Source of the DNA: Mauremys mutica
Lineage: Eukaryota > Chordata > Testudines > Geoemydidae
Assembly: GCF_020497125.1 (NCBI RefSeq)
Contig: NC_059077.1
Location: 20,220,840-20,284,839, forward strand
Direction of reading: 5' to 3'
Length of the DNA: 64,000 nt
Positions 22,406 to 34,622 of the stretch are shown one piece after another. Position numbers and translations under genes: made by a program. Each line of letters opens with the position of its first letter. Position 1 is the first letter of the stretch. A model generated the notes under the pieces. The model saw only the letters and a list, made by a program, of their open reading frames with translations. It ran no database searches and was not told where the DNA came from.

Positions 22406-23050
22406 TTTTGGGCAGGCAGTCATTGAAATACACTTGTCTGGAAAGGAATGAATATGCTTGTTGGAACTGGAAGCCAAGATCAATAGAGTTGTTTTTAAAA
22501 ACAACTTAAGGTCAGAGCCTCAGCTGATCTAAATTAACTTAAATGGTGATATGTCTGCATGTTAGCTGAAGATTGGCCTATAAAGTTTTTGAAGGGTTTT
22601 GAGAGGAGGAAAATCAAGTTAAATAGGTTATGATGTTTTTCAAATAAATCTCTTGGGTTTTATAGGGGCATAGGCTAACATTTGCCAAGTAAGTGTTTTT
22701 TTTAATGGTTTTCAGAGTTGCCTTCCTTTCATATCTGTTGTTCTGTGTCACTTCATAACTGTTTGTTTGGTTTTATGGTCATTGACAGCTAGTCTTGCTG
22801 TGTAAAATAAAATTGCTCCTTTCACTTGTGGGAGAGAGGGGAAGAATCAGCATGCAGTGTTGCACTTTGGATGAGACAATTGCATTAGATTATTTCAGAA
22901 AGATTTATTTAATAATCTGATGCCCTACAGCAGCATCCTGTGCTGCCCTTTGGAGACAAGAGTTAGGAGATTATCTTGGAGACTTTTTTGTAAAGTTGCT
23001 GCTCATATGCTATTGTTGATAGGGCACTATCAGATGGCCAACCTGTTCCT
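22406..23050. other. intronic sequence, nothing recognised
   Basis: AT-rich intron-like stretch; no feature is seen. Confidence 0.4.
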
Positions 23051-23055
23051 CCTTG

Positions 23056-23870
23056 TAACAGGGTAGGACTCACCACTGTGGCACCTCCTGCTGGTCGTTC
23101 TGGGAATTAGCTCAGTCTTTTTGCAGGACACCCTCCTCCGGTGGTGTCTCGCCTGCCGTCACTTCTGCTTCAGACCCATGTCACTTCAAGGATTGCAGCA
23201 TCCTCTTCAGGACACAGCCCTCTGGCCATGCCCCATTCTGTTCTCGCCCCTCTCCTCCCCCGGGGGGGGGGGCAGCAGTCATCTGTCCAGCCATTCGCCT
23301 CTGTGGCCGACTGCAGCCCAAGGTTCTAGCCACTTGTCTCAGTGGCAAACTGCAGCCCTTCACTGGTCACACCCCTCAGTTGCAAGTGGGGGCGGAGGAA
23401 GACCCAGGCCCACCTACTACCCCCATTCCCGACCCAGGGACCTTCTAGGCGGCAGCCACGTGCTTCATCTCCTTCAACTCCCACCGTCCATTTCCCTAGG
23501 CCACTTCCCCATAGCCCTAGCACCTTCTCTGCCTTTGTATCCAGGCTTCAGTCTTCCAGCCAGTCAGGCTGGAGCACCCTCTTGCTCCCCTGACCTGGCT
23601 CATCACTGCTCTGTCCAGGGTTCTAGCGGTTCCCTCAGCCCTTCAAGGATCCAGTCCTTTCTCCCTGGACTCCCAAGAGGGAACTGACTCCTTTGCCCCG
23701 CAGCTCTCTTTATATATGAGCCTCCTCTGCCCTGATTGGCTGCTCCTTTGAGCCCTTCACTGATTGGCTGTCTGCTGCTCCCTCACACTCCTCTTCAGCC
23801 TACAGACTTGATCAGCCCTAATGTTGCAGACCAATTGCTCTTCTCTGTAATAAGGCTTTTAAGAGGGATT
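23056..23870 (-). repeat. LTR-like repeat with pol II promoter layout (minus)
   Basis: On the + strand it starts TGTAACAGGGTAGGACTCAC, GTGGCACCTCCTGCTGGTCG and runs through a C-rich body. Read on the minus strand it has two CCAAT boxes (AGCCAATCAG, complements of 23732-23742 and 23759-23769) followed by a TATA box (CATATATAAAGAG, complement of about 23709-23721), the spacing expected of a pol II core promoter firing leftwards. I recall the family as a common turtle repeat. It could be a solo LTR, but no TG..CA ends or target duplication are clear. Confidence 0.5.
23725..23775 (-). promoter_or_regulatory. Paired CCAAT boxes of repeat-borne promoter
   Basis: Two GATTGGCT motifs 27 bp apart on the + strand are CCAAT (NF-Y type) sites on the minus strand, just upstream of a TATA box at about 23709-23721. 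The arrangement would drive transcription antisense to NEDD4L. This is inferred from motif order only. Confidence 0.45.
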
Positions 23871-23967
23871 TATGTTATGCTTTTAATACTTTGGGAACAA
23901 ACAAAAAACACTGTTAATGTAGAGTTCTAAGACACCAGATCCTGTCACTATCACCTGTAGGCAGTTG

Positions 23968-24105
23968 AGACGACTGGGTGAGGTAATATCTTTTATTGGA
24001 CCACCTGCTGTTGGTGACAGAAACAAGCTTTCGAGCTACACAGAGCTCTTCAGGTCTGAGAAAGGTACTTGGAGTGTTACCACCCAATATAAGATTGAAC
24101 AAAGT
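23968..24105 (+). repeat. Interspersed repeat family B
   Basis: GGGTGAGGTAATATCTTTTA, TTGGACCACCTGCTGTTGGT, ACAAGCTTTCGAGCTACACA and AGGTCTGAGAAAGGTACTTG. It extends past the usual tail into TTACCACCCAATATAAGATT, which is absent in the 26-kb copy. Confidence 0.7.
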
Positions 24106-24576
24106 GAAACGATCTGTTCAATAGATACCACTCACTTTGTTCTGCATACAGGAGTTTTGTACGTCTATCTCCAGATTTCCTCTGCATTTCTTGATTGCCT
24201 GTTACTTCCTCACCCCCACTGCCCTTGCATTTTTTGGCTCTTGGGTAGTAGTGTGGTTGCTAGAGTCTGGTTGACCATAATAGCAGATTTTATGTTGCTT
24301 TCATCTTCACAAGAGAAAAGCATCATTGTATTGGGAGAAGAAACAGAAGGGGAAGCTGATAGGGCTAACCAGTGAAAAAACCACCCACCCTGAAATTAGT
24401 AGTAATGATGAGTAAGTGACTTTCATTATAGTGTATTCTCCTTTTCTCCGTTCTTTTTAAACTTCCCTGCTCATGGAGTTGCCAGTTTCCTTCCTGATGC
24501 TATACTGTAGAAAGATTCAGATTCAAACTGAGCAAACCACCTTGATATTTTCTTCATTTGCATGTTTCTGCACTTA
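24106..24576. other. intronic sequence, nothing recognised
   Basis: No family recognised. Confidence 0.35.
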
Positions 24577-25010
24577 GGAACATAAGAGTTGCCACACTGG
24601 ATCAGTCCTGGGGTCCATCTAGTCCACTCCAGTATCCTGTTTCTGACACTGGCCATTACCAGAGGCTCCACAGGAAGGTGTAAGAACCCCGCAGTAGGCA
24701 GAGGTAGGATAATCTGCTCCCACATTAGGTCTCAGACTTATCTCTATAGGTAGAGACTTCTGTAAGCCTGGATGCAGTAGGTTTAATATCCCTCCCAAAA
24801 TTTTTGGCATCATTGATTATAACTCTGGACATTCTTACCCATATAAATGTCCAGTCATATTTTGAATGTTGCTAATTTCTTGGCCACAATGAATTCCACA
24901 GTCTAGTTGTACGTTCTGTGCAAAAGTATTTCCTTTTATCATTTTTGAGCTTGCCACCTTTTAATTTCATTGACTGCCCCCTTTGTTCCTGTGTTGTGGG
25001 GTTCAACAGA
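24577..25010 (-). mobile_element. CR1 3' UTR fragment (minus)
   Basis: AGGAACATAAGAGTTGCCAC, GGTCCATCTAGTCCA and CTGGCCATTACCAGAGGCTC at the outer end, then AATTCCACAGTCTAGTTGTA and AGTATTTCCTTTTATCATTT, follow the order of a turtle CR1 3' end in reverse orientation. It is diverged. Confidence 0.7.
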
Positions 25011-25475
25011 AATTTAACATGATCTGCTTAGACAAGTTGGTAGCATGAAAGTACAAGAACTCTCCTTAGTGAATCTGCCATTGTGAGATATCCAGTGTAC
25101 ACGGTTTGGTTAAGCATGAAATGTTTGGTTGCTTATCTAAAGTTTTGAGGCCTGCACATCAGTAATGGAGCCTCTTTGCATGTGCCTGTCTCTTACCTTG
25201 TCTATTTGTTTAAACCCTGCCAAACCTGTTTATCAACTCAGCCAGCGTATTAGTGCTCATTAGCACAGCTGTTTCCCTGTGTTGACTGTTTCTGCTCCTA
25301 AAAATCACCAATGTCACTAAGTTTGCTTATTTCTTCTTCCACTTCTAGTTAAAGTTCCAGATTATTTGCATTTAAGAAAATTCAGTGGATTGCAATGACA
25401 TACGGGAAATTCAAATTTTTAGGCAGATGCACTTTTGTTCTGAGCTAAGATCATTAGTTTTCATTCCTGTAAATG

Positions 25476-25506
<31 letters not shown>

Positions 25507-26067
25507 GGAGTAAAATATTTTGTAAACTTTTTCATTTATTTTTATGCTTTTATTTGGGCAAAGTGAGAGAAACAAAAATGTAAAGATTAAAATTTGTTTA
25601 GCTTTTTTTCTAGGAAGACTTTTGAACCTGTTGTGCTCTTCATGCATTACTATAGCAAATAAATATGCAAAATGGAAAGCACACTGAGCAGGGTTATGAG
25701 TATTAGAGCACAAGGTAGTTCTTTTAAAACCCTGAAGGGTGGAGACACTATAGGTGGAGTTTAGTTTAGTTTTTTTTTTTTTTAAACTCCTCTTTCACCC
25801 ACAGGCATTTCTTTGTAGCTGCCTTTGATATGAATCATCATTATACCTAGCAGCTCTTTGAATACCTTCTTAGTTATGTTAAAGCCTTGCTAAATCTCTG
25901 GAAACATAAGCTGAGGTGTGTGTCTGCTTGTAAAATAGATTTGGGATTTATGTTAATACTGCTGGCTTTTGCTACTCTTGGATATGGTACATTGCTGGTT
26001 CTGATTGTGAGCAAGAAATAAGGTAAGGACAAAAGTCGGAAATATTTTTCTCCTGAATGTAAGTGTA
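25011..26067. other. intronic sequence with T-runs
   Basis: Long T-runs at about 25476-25495 and 25769-25785; nothing else is recognised. Confidence 0.4.
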
Positions 26068-26079
26068 TCTTTATTCGAG

Positions 26080-26167
26080 AGACAAGGCGGGTGAGGTAAT
26101 ATCTTGGATCATCTTCTGTTGGTGAGAGAGACAAGCTTTCGCGCTTACACAGAGCTCTTCTTCGGGT
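26080..26167 (+). repeat. Family B insertion with 12-bp flanking direct repeat
   Basis: The 88-bp insert (GACAAGGCGGGTGAGGTAAT to AGAGCTCTTCTTCGGGT) is flanked by a perfect direct repeat TCTTTATTCGAG (26068-26079 and 26168-26179). That length is outside the usual hAT 8 bp and fits target-primed insertion better. Confidence 0.8.
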
Positions 26168-26179
26168 TCTTTATTCGAG

Positions 26180-27139
26180 CGCAGTCAGTAGGAGCGTCAT
26201 GCTTTGTTTTCGGAGTGGTATCTGAGACTTATATAACAGTGAAAACACTGTGTGCCTTATTTCTTATCTGAAAGGATCCAGAATGTGCTTGGTGTAATAT
26301 AAACACACAGGGAGACACAATCTGTACCCTGAAGAGTTTATACTCTAAACAGAGAAGACAAAGTGCAATAGATAAAATATAAGCAAAATGTTTGAGGTGA
26401 TATTTCCTAAGCATTAGGTGCAACTAATCCTTGTGCCTTTTTGCATCTTCCTACAGTACAGCCAAGAAAAATAAATGCTTATAGTGACAAAACATCATAA
26501 TTTTAATAGGCATCCTGTCACAATAAGGCTGCTTTTTTTAACTGTCTTGTGACCGCTATTATTTACTTTTTCTGCTAAGTTTTTATTTTGCTCTTAAGTT
26601 TTTTGTGTTGATGTTTAGAAGTTCACCAGTATTAACTTGAAAATGGTGTGGTGTTGTGTAGTTCCCTTACTGCTTTTAAATTTAAAAATCTCCTAACAAA
26701 ACATAGAGCTCTGTCTTTTGCAAATATTGACCAGTCATTCTGGACTACACAAAAAACAAAGGCTTTACCGTAACTTTAAATGTCTTTAGGTGAGCTTGCA
26801 AAACAAAGCGCTTCCTCACACACCCAGATGTAACCATCTCTTATCTGCCATGATTGTATCACCATGCACAGGCAGATACTATTTTGGAGGGAATCACTGA
26901 AAATTCTTCGGGGCACTTAAATATTGAACTGATTATTAGTTTATAAAAATGAATGCGGAGGGTATTGTTGTCTCAATCATGGCTTATCTCTGTAAGAGAA
27001 ATGTAGGTTAGTTGCTTGTGCCAGGTTATGTGCATAATTGTCAACATTTTTAAAGTGCTCTAGGGCAGCATTTCCCAAGCTCTTGAAAGCTGAGCCCCAC
27101 TTCAGGAAAATGACTTCAGTTGTGCTCTCTTCTGTTGGA
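26180..27139. other. intronic sequence, nothing recognised
   Basis: No family recognised, apart from a possible short hAT end near 27067 (GCAGCATTTCCCAAGC). Confidence 0.35.
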
Positions 27140-27557
27140 AAAAGTGGATAGAGTTCAGAGAGGAGCCACGAGAATAATTAAAGGATTAGAAAACCTGCCT
27201 TAGTGATCCACTCAAGTAGAAGGTTAAGGGGTCACTTGATTGCAGCCTGTAAGTACTCACATGGATTCTTTGATCTAGCAGATAAAGGTATAGCAGATGA
27301 TCCAATGGCTGGAAATTGAAGCTAGACAAATTCAGACTGGAAATAAGGTGTACATTTTTAACAGTGAGAATAATCAACCATTGGAATAATTTACCAAGGG
27401 TCATGGTGAATTCATCATCACTGTCCATTTTAAAATCGAGATGTTTTTCTAAAAGATCTGCTCTAGAAATTATTCTGGGGAAGTTCTTGGCCTGTGTTAT
27501 ATAGGAGGACAGACTACATGATCACAATGGTCCCTTCCGGCTGTGGAATCTATGAAT
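27140..27557 (+). mobile_element. CR1 3' fragment (plus)
   Basis: Begins near GGAAAAAGTGGATAGAGTTC (KVDRVQRGATRII-like, the CR1 C-terminal region) and passes GAATAATCAACCATTGGAAT. It closes with CTACATGATCACAATGGTCC, CTTCCGGCTGTGGAATCTAT and GAATCC, the CR1 ending with the ATTCTATGA-type terminal repeat. Frame-broken and diverged. Confidence 0.8.
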
Positions 27558-27775
27558 CCTACCAGGTCAGCAGAGCAGCATGGAGGAAACTTGTGCTGCT
27601 ACTTTGCCCCAGCTTCAGCTGGTTCTTTGCATCCCCCAGTGGGCATGATGCCCTGTGATCTGGAAAATGATGCTGTAATTCTCTGAAGTTCTCAATATGA
27701 GCTAACTAGAGCCTGAGCATCGCTTTGTCTGTAGCTTCTGGAAGGTTTTATATGCATTCTGTTGAATGTTAGCAC

Positions 27776-27965
27776 TTGTGCTAGCACTTTACAAACATTG
27801 TCTAATGATCATGATATCCCTGTGAAGGTAAATACTAACCCTTTTTACAAAGGAAGGAAACAAACACAGGAAGGTTAAGTGACTTGACTAAGGCTTAAGA
27901 AGGAGTCTGTCAATGCCCTGGTCAGAATGCAGGACTTTCTTGCTCTATACCACACTGACTCTCTT
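27776..27965 (-). repeat. CORE-SINE/MIR-like fragment (minus)
   Basis: TTTTTACAAAGGAAGGAAAC, then ACACAGGAAGGTTAAGTGAC and TTGACTAAGGCTTAAGAAGG, matches the reverse complement of the MIR/CORE region (fraction of the consensus block ACTGAGGCACAGAGAGGTTA). It is old and diverged. Confidence 0.5.
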
Positions 27966-29036
27966 GCACTTAAGTTTGGCTACAAAGGGAAGAAGGATAT
28001 GAGCAGCTGGCTTAGTTGTGGACAATCACCTGGCTGGAGCTTCTAGCAACTGAAGCTATGTGTAAGCAGCTTGAATGGTGTTGGCGTCCCTTTCTTCCAC
28101 AAATGGACCTGTGCATGCCAGTCTATCAATAGACTGGCCACACATCTCAAGTCCCAGAGGCCAATCTGTGAGGTAGAAATATTTTTTTTAATGAGCAGCA
28201 GTATGTATGATCCCTGAAATCAGAGGGCAAGGAGTCACAGCTGTGGGCTTTGTGGGTCCCAAAGATCAACTCTAGAAAAAGTGACTCAAAGTCTATGAAC
28301 ATGCTTGGCGGAACTTATCAGCTGTGTAATAATACTTACCATTCACTGTTATGTTACCCAGGGATTTGTAGAGAGGAGTGTGTGCGTGTCTGTGCGAGGG
28401 AGTGAGAGGGACCTTCAGAATCCCCTTTGTTCAAGAAAAATGGCGGAAGAGGCTAAATCAGAGCAGCAGCCAGATTATATCCCCAGGCAGGTCTCCCAGC
28501 AAAGAGCAGGTGGAGAGCTGAACCTTGGCTGCTACAGCAGGAAAATCCCTCTCTGCCTCCACTTCTGAGTCTAGCACGTTGGTCTCTCGCTAGTCAGAAT
28601 CACATGTGCTGTGATATTCACTGGAGAGGTTTGGGTATCACAAAAGAATGTCTGCCATTTTGCTTTTAATAGCAATGCAGTCATCCTCAAGACCTCAGTT
28701 TCCTTTGAAATAATAGTACTGTTCTGAAACATGACATTCCCTTTCATAAGAGGGGCCTGGCATGTAAGTACTTGGATCACAAGTGATACTAAATTTTATT
28801 TTTGGGGTAGGTGGCTGCAGTTTTTTAATGAACTGAAAAAAGCCATTCTGGGGACATAAGTCTTACTGCTCTCTCACATGTGCCTGCACACTCCTCCTCT
28901 TCTATCTGTTATAAGTGGAATAAGATAACATGAGGTTATAGATACTATGTAAACTGTTTCATGACAAATGTAATAACTCCATTGCCTATCCCCATATGTT
29001 AGCTATCATGAATAGAGTCCCAGCAATCATGAGATT
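27966..29036. other. intronic sequence, nothing recognised
   Basis: An 87-codon open frame at 28305-28568 includes a MAEEAKSEQQ start, but I recognise no protein and see no repeat family. Confidence 0.35.
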
Positions 29037-29184
29037 TTAAATAAATTGTTGAGGGTTCTGTTTTTTTTCCCCTTCTGGCTTCTGTACATCTTGATGTCTG
29101 GTGGGAGTGAATCTCACAGCCTGTGTTGACAGATGCACCCTAAGAATTTTATTGTAACACAGAGCAAACAGAATGTTCTTGCAT

Positions 29185-29711
<527 letters not shown>

Positions 29712-29837
29712 AGTGCTGCCTCGCTCGCTGCCACCCAGAAAAGGAAGGGACGCTTGCGCTCCAGCTAGCATGATAACAACAGCTGTTGTAGATGTTTCTT
29801 TGACATTCAGGCTTGTTCCCTCCCTAATCGTCAGAGC

Positions 29838-29934
29838 CTGAGTGTCTATATTGCTATTTTTAGTATGCTAGCAGGAGTGTGTCAACGCAGGCTGTGCAAC
29901 AGTGCTCCCAGCACCTATGTAGACGTACCCTCAG
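29838..29934. mobile_element. MITE fragment
   Basis: CTGAGTGTCTATATTGCTAT, TTTTAGTATGCTAGCAGGAG and CACCTATGTAGACGTACCCT are the kind of TGTCTATA..TAGACGTACCC end sequences seen in turtle Harbinger-type MITEs. Only one end is certain. Confidence 0.45.
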
Positions 29935-31994
29935 GGGTTCATAATTTTCCACTTTCCTCCACAACCCGCAGGACCTTTCTAAATGAAAGCTGACATTCTC
30001 CTGAGATTGTATAGCTTCAAGAGCTGGGGCTTTAAGAAAAAATGCCAAATATCGTGAGAGTTGACAAAACTGTAATAAACAGAAAATAACTGAGTATGTT
30101 CTGGAGCTTCTTGAGAAGTCTTGCTTCAAAAATTTGACATCTCAAAGCTCTTGCTGCTCTTTTTACAGAACCCTCCAATTAGGCTCCTAACAGTTTCATT
30201 TGCACACTATTCTTAAACAGGATTCTGTTTGTTCCTGCTCAAAGGACTCTTGTTAGAAGATGCAAAGTGCTGTTAATTTGAGCACGCTTTGACATTCTCT
30301 TTGGGTTTGTGTAAATAACTTCACGATAGATGAGATTAGCCTTTGTTGATCCACTTGGGATATTGTGTGCAAGGATCCTGCCTGCAGACATTTTACAACT
30401 AATCCACTCCCTTTCACCCTCTGACACCACTATGCTATGCTAATAACTGAATGCATGTCATGGTTCCTACAAATTCCGCTCCCTCCCTATACAACAACAA
30501 AAAAGCACCTGATTTTAAATCCCCCCCTTGTTCATTGAATAAATGCTGTTTATGTCAAAAGACTTTTGATTAAACTTTTACGCAGCAAACCTGTAAGCAT
30601 CACTACTATTGTCAAGTACAGATATAATGTATAACTCAAGGAGAAAAATCTCTCTCTCCCCTTTGTACAAAAGCAGAGGCTTGCGCACTCTCTTTACACT
30701 TCTTCTGTAGTTTGCTTCAGGATTATCCATAAAGCGAGTGCCTCTGCTCCGGTACAGAGAACTTGAATTGAAATATTTTTCTAATCTACCTTTATCCTAA
30801 AATTATTTCATGCTTGTATTAAAATTTGTTGCAATTCAATTTTCTGTCCTTGGGCAGAGAATGCCTTTATTAGCAATAAAACTACAATGAGGTAAAGCAC
30901 GGTTAACTACTAGAGTCGTTTCATGAGCATTTACTTTAAGAAATCATTAAATTCTGTTATTCCAAGTAATGTATAATAATGTGGTGACAAGCTGAGTAAA
31001 CTTTTGGCTAATAAGAGCCCAAAAATTATCCCTCTGGTGGTAGTAACACAATCTGAAGATACCATAACAGAGAAGAGAATATGTGATAAAACACTGTTCT
31101 TTTTTTATTTAAAAAAAAAAAAGTACCGATTTTTAGTTGGATGTCAAGAATGAAAGAATTGTCACTGCCCTGTTTTAAGAAATATCAACACTATTATTGT
31201 CCCTTTGTAGGTGATGGTGGTTAAAGTGTATAGTAAAATGCATTGAGAGAAACATGTTGGAGAATGTTAAGCAATGGTAAAGGGCATCTGATTTGCTGAA
31301 GAATAGTTGCTGAGCTTGTAAACAAAAGTAGGAGGCTGTCTGGGTGTGGCTGGAGACATCAAGAAGCTGAGAGCAGCATGTATGCACCAAGGGTAGATCA
31401 TGTTTTCTCTCCAGAGCAGGCAAAGTTCAAAGAAAGGCAAACCTCTCTGAAGAAACCCTAGTAGAAAGACAGAGAGAACAGTTAAACCCTAAAACGTATC
31501 GTTTTTAGAAAATGACGAAGTGATGCCTGGACTATCCTGAACTGAGAGTTAGAAATCATTTAGAAGCTGTCAGCTGACTTATTGTCATGTGGACATCTCC
31601 ATCAGAGGACTTTGCAAAGCAAAATATTTAACTTGTAAGTCAACACTCTTATGCTGTTGTGAAATTACGTTTATATCCCATTCTTTACTTCAGATTGCAG
31701 CAAAACGGTATGAAAGAATGGCAAGTGTATTTAATGTATGCTTTTATCAGATTGAATTTATTCGATGAAATTAACTTCCTTGTTCCTGCTGAACTACAAA
31801 TTTACAGGGTACCTTTTCTCCACCCCCACCCCCATCTAAAATTATTTTTCCACCTGAGTCATGAAAAGGTCATTTGTGTTCCTTATTGGAAGTCACATTA
31901 GTCATTCAAGCCAACTGCTCTTTTGTGCTATAATCTAGGCATTTCCAGTGTACTTATCTGGCCCCCATTACTGTGGTATTGGAATGCTTCATGG
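29935..31994. other. intronic sequence, nothing certain
   Basis: Apart from the possible old repeat at 29975-30075 (similar to 2460-2585), no family or exon is recognised. A/T-runs are near 31101-31122. Confidence 0.4.
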
Positions 31995-32188
31995 TCTTTA
32001 ATGTATTTATCCTCAAAACACACCTGTGAGGTAGAAAAGTGTAAAATGGGCATAATAATAGATGGGGAGCTGAGGCACAGAGAGAAATGCCATGCCCCAG
32101 ATCACCTGGGAAATTTGTGGGGAAGCAGAGAATTGAACTTTGGTTTCCAGAGTCCCAGGCTAACTTTAATTACTGAATCATCCATGGT
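31995..32188 (-). repeat. CORE-SINE/MIR-like element (minus)
   Basis: CACACCTGTGAGGTAGAAAA, GATGGGGAGCTGAGGCACAG, AGAATTGAACTTTGGTTTCC and AGTCCCAGGCTAACTTTAAT follow, in order, the reverse complement of a tRNA-derived CORE SINE, including the B-box side (GAATTGAAC). Confidence 0.6.
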
Positions 32189-34619
32189 ATGCTCATTATT
32201 TGCCATCATCTCTTCATTTTATAGTACTTCAGGTGCAGTTTAAGCAGCATAGGAGAGAGAGAAAGAACATGGCTTCTGTTGGACAGAGGGGTGATGATTA
32301 AGAAGCTGTAAGAGGAAATAAAGGGGCACAGACGTTTCTGTGGCAGTTAGGGTGTGCACTGCACTTAGGGGCAGGGCAGTGACTTCAGAGGTGGAAGCTG
32401 AGCATAGAATCCAAAAGGTGCATCAGTATAGAAGAATGGATATGGATCAAGACAGTGGTCTGAGATGAGTGAATGTGCCTCAGGTGCTGACATAGTGTAG
32501 CTAATGCTCTGCAGAAGAATCCTATTTCACATTAATTTTCCAGGTAACAGAAACTATTGTTAAATGAATGCGGATTGGTTTGGAAGAGTACAGGCTATCA
32601 CAGGGTTTTATGTGAGGATAACAACGGTGTTTTCCTGGTAATACACTTGGGGGGAGTTTTATTAATGCTAAATAAGAATTGCAGTCACTTCTGAAATTCT
32701 CATTTGATTAAATAAAACCCAGTGATAGGGAGACATTCAATCCTGTGAAAAACAAATGGGCTCAACACCTTTTTTCCTATTTGTTTAGTGCAATATGTGC
32801 TTGCTAGTGGTGGTTTTGTCACAGAATAACTGTATGTATGAATTGGCGCTCTAAATACTGACATTAAAAAATACAGTATCCGTGGAATAAATTGACTGAA
32901 CTCATTTTAAAAAAATAAGTCAGATAAGAATAAATTACAGCACAACTGATTTATTCTTTAAAACAACCAAATAAAAACCCAGAACAAAAAACAAAAGCAC
33001 AAAAACCCCACGCATACCCCTTTATTTGTACAAACATTTCATTTATACTTTATTCTTCAGCTCCCAGGTACCTTTAATCACATTTGGTCCTACGCACTAT
33101 ATGTTCGAATGAGTCAGTGAGTAGTTCAGTATGCTCCAATGATTCTATGACAGATTTCTCAAATGATGTGGCAGGGTTTCCAGTAACTGTGACTGTAATT
33201 AGACAATTCTTTACATTGCAGTTACATAAGCTCTTGGTGACTAGAAGGTGTCTGACTAATTTTCATTAGTTAGGTTATTTTTAGATAACCAAAAAGGGTA
33301 TTTGGAATAAGCTTTTAAAAAAACTGGTTATTTAAAGTTAGGCTCCTGTTCGCATTTTAGGCAACTAAATAAGCAATCCAACTGATAAGTGCTGAGCATC
33401 CAGCAGATCTAGATAAAGTAAGTGGGGTTATGCATGGGAGCAAGGGTCTAGTTGCTTGGAGAGACTGTGGATCAGAGCATTGGTTGACAGATAAGAGCAT
33501 CAGGTCATTCCATGGGACCATCACCAACCTTACCAAAACTGGTAAGAGGTAGTTATCAGGAAACTTGTGAAGTGTCAATGATCAGTCTCTATCTGACCAG
33601 GATAGTTAAGCCTCCAGAAGTATTTTATTCCAACCTGCAGATATCTGGCTCAGTTTTTAAAGAACTTCAGAAAGAATCATGTACAATTTTAAATGGATCC
33701 AACTTGGAATGATGAGCTGCACCAAATGTTAGCATTATGTTTGGCAGAAATGGCACTTGATAATACTTGTTGCCAAGATCAGTTCTTATTTTTCAACAGT
33801 AACTCTTGTCAATTCTCTAAATAAAAACATGCAGTTATTCTGTGACAAAACCACCACTTTGAGAAATGTGCTTAAAGAGCTTTAATTGATTACATTTGCC
33901 ACTTGTGTGGCTTTGAGCAAGTAACTTTAATAAAGAATCTATAAAATCGAGATACTTGCTTACATGCCCCTCGGGTATTGTGAGGGTACTTTTAGAGTAT
34001 TTCTTTAGTTCAAACAGGAGTGACTGATGCTTGCATGTGACCATTGGAGTTGCCCTAATTGAGGTAAGAGTGCACACACTGCAAAGCCCTACTCAAGTTA
34101 CTGCATCCACACTATCATTGTACTCCATTGTGTGAGGTGAAAGGCCCCCTGGGGCATATCCCAGAGTTCTTAGTGCTACATTAATTGGAGCGGCTATCTG
34201 AATACTTCCACAGAGTATTGTGGAAAAGCTTGTCTTTCCTTTCTGGCCACCGGTGCAGAAATGGGCTCAGCCCACCAACTCACTGATTTCTGTCTGCAGC
34301 CTTCATTTTGATGCACAGCATAGATCCAACTTGGAACAATGAGCTGCACCAAATGTTAGCATTAATGCAACTCTCAATATTGGCAAGTGAAGTAATTTGC
34401 TTATCAGCTTCCTTAATGCTAAGGGCAACATGGGTCATTATAGCCATAAGAACGTTAAAGACTCAGTACATCACCTTCAGGCACAGCACTGAATTTGTTT
34501 ATAGTAGAACAAGTTTATTAACAAAAGAGCATGGATTAAGTAATACCAAGTAAATGAGAGAGAGGTAGAGGTGGTTACAAGCAAAGAAATGTGAAAACAC
34601 ATACCTAAAAGTCTGCAAC
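32189..34619. other. intronic sequence with a local 48-bp direct repeat
   Basis: The segments 33690-33738 and 34319-34367 share TCCAACTTGGAA, then TGAGCTGCACCAAATGTTAG, in the same orientation about 630 bp apart. The block at 34500-34619 (GTTTATTAACAAAAGAGCAT) resembles part of the 13.2-14.4 kb repeat. Otherwise nothing is recognised. Confidence 0.45.
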
Positions 34620-34622
34620 TTA

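Noticed and set aside
23121..23687. 188-codon plus-strand frame, Ser/Pro-rich
   Set aside because: Lies in the LTR-like repeat, antisense to its promoter motifs; low complexity.
28305..28568. Frame containing MAEEAKSEQQ
   Set aside because: Looks like a possible start but no known protein, no splice context and intron-like surroundings.
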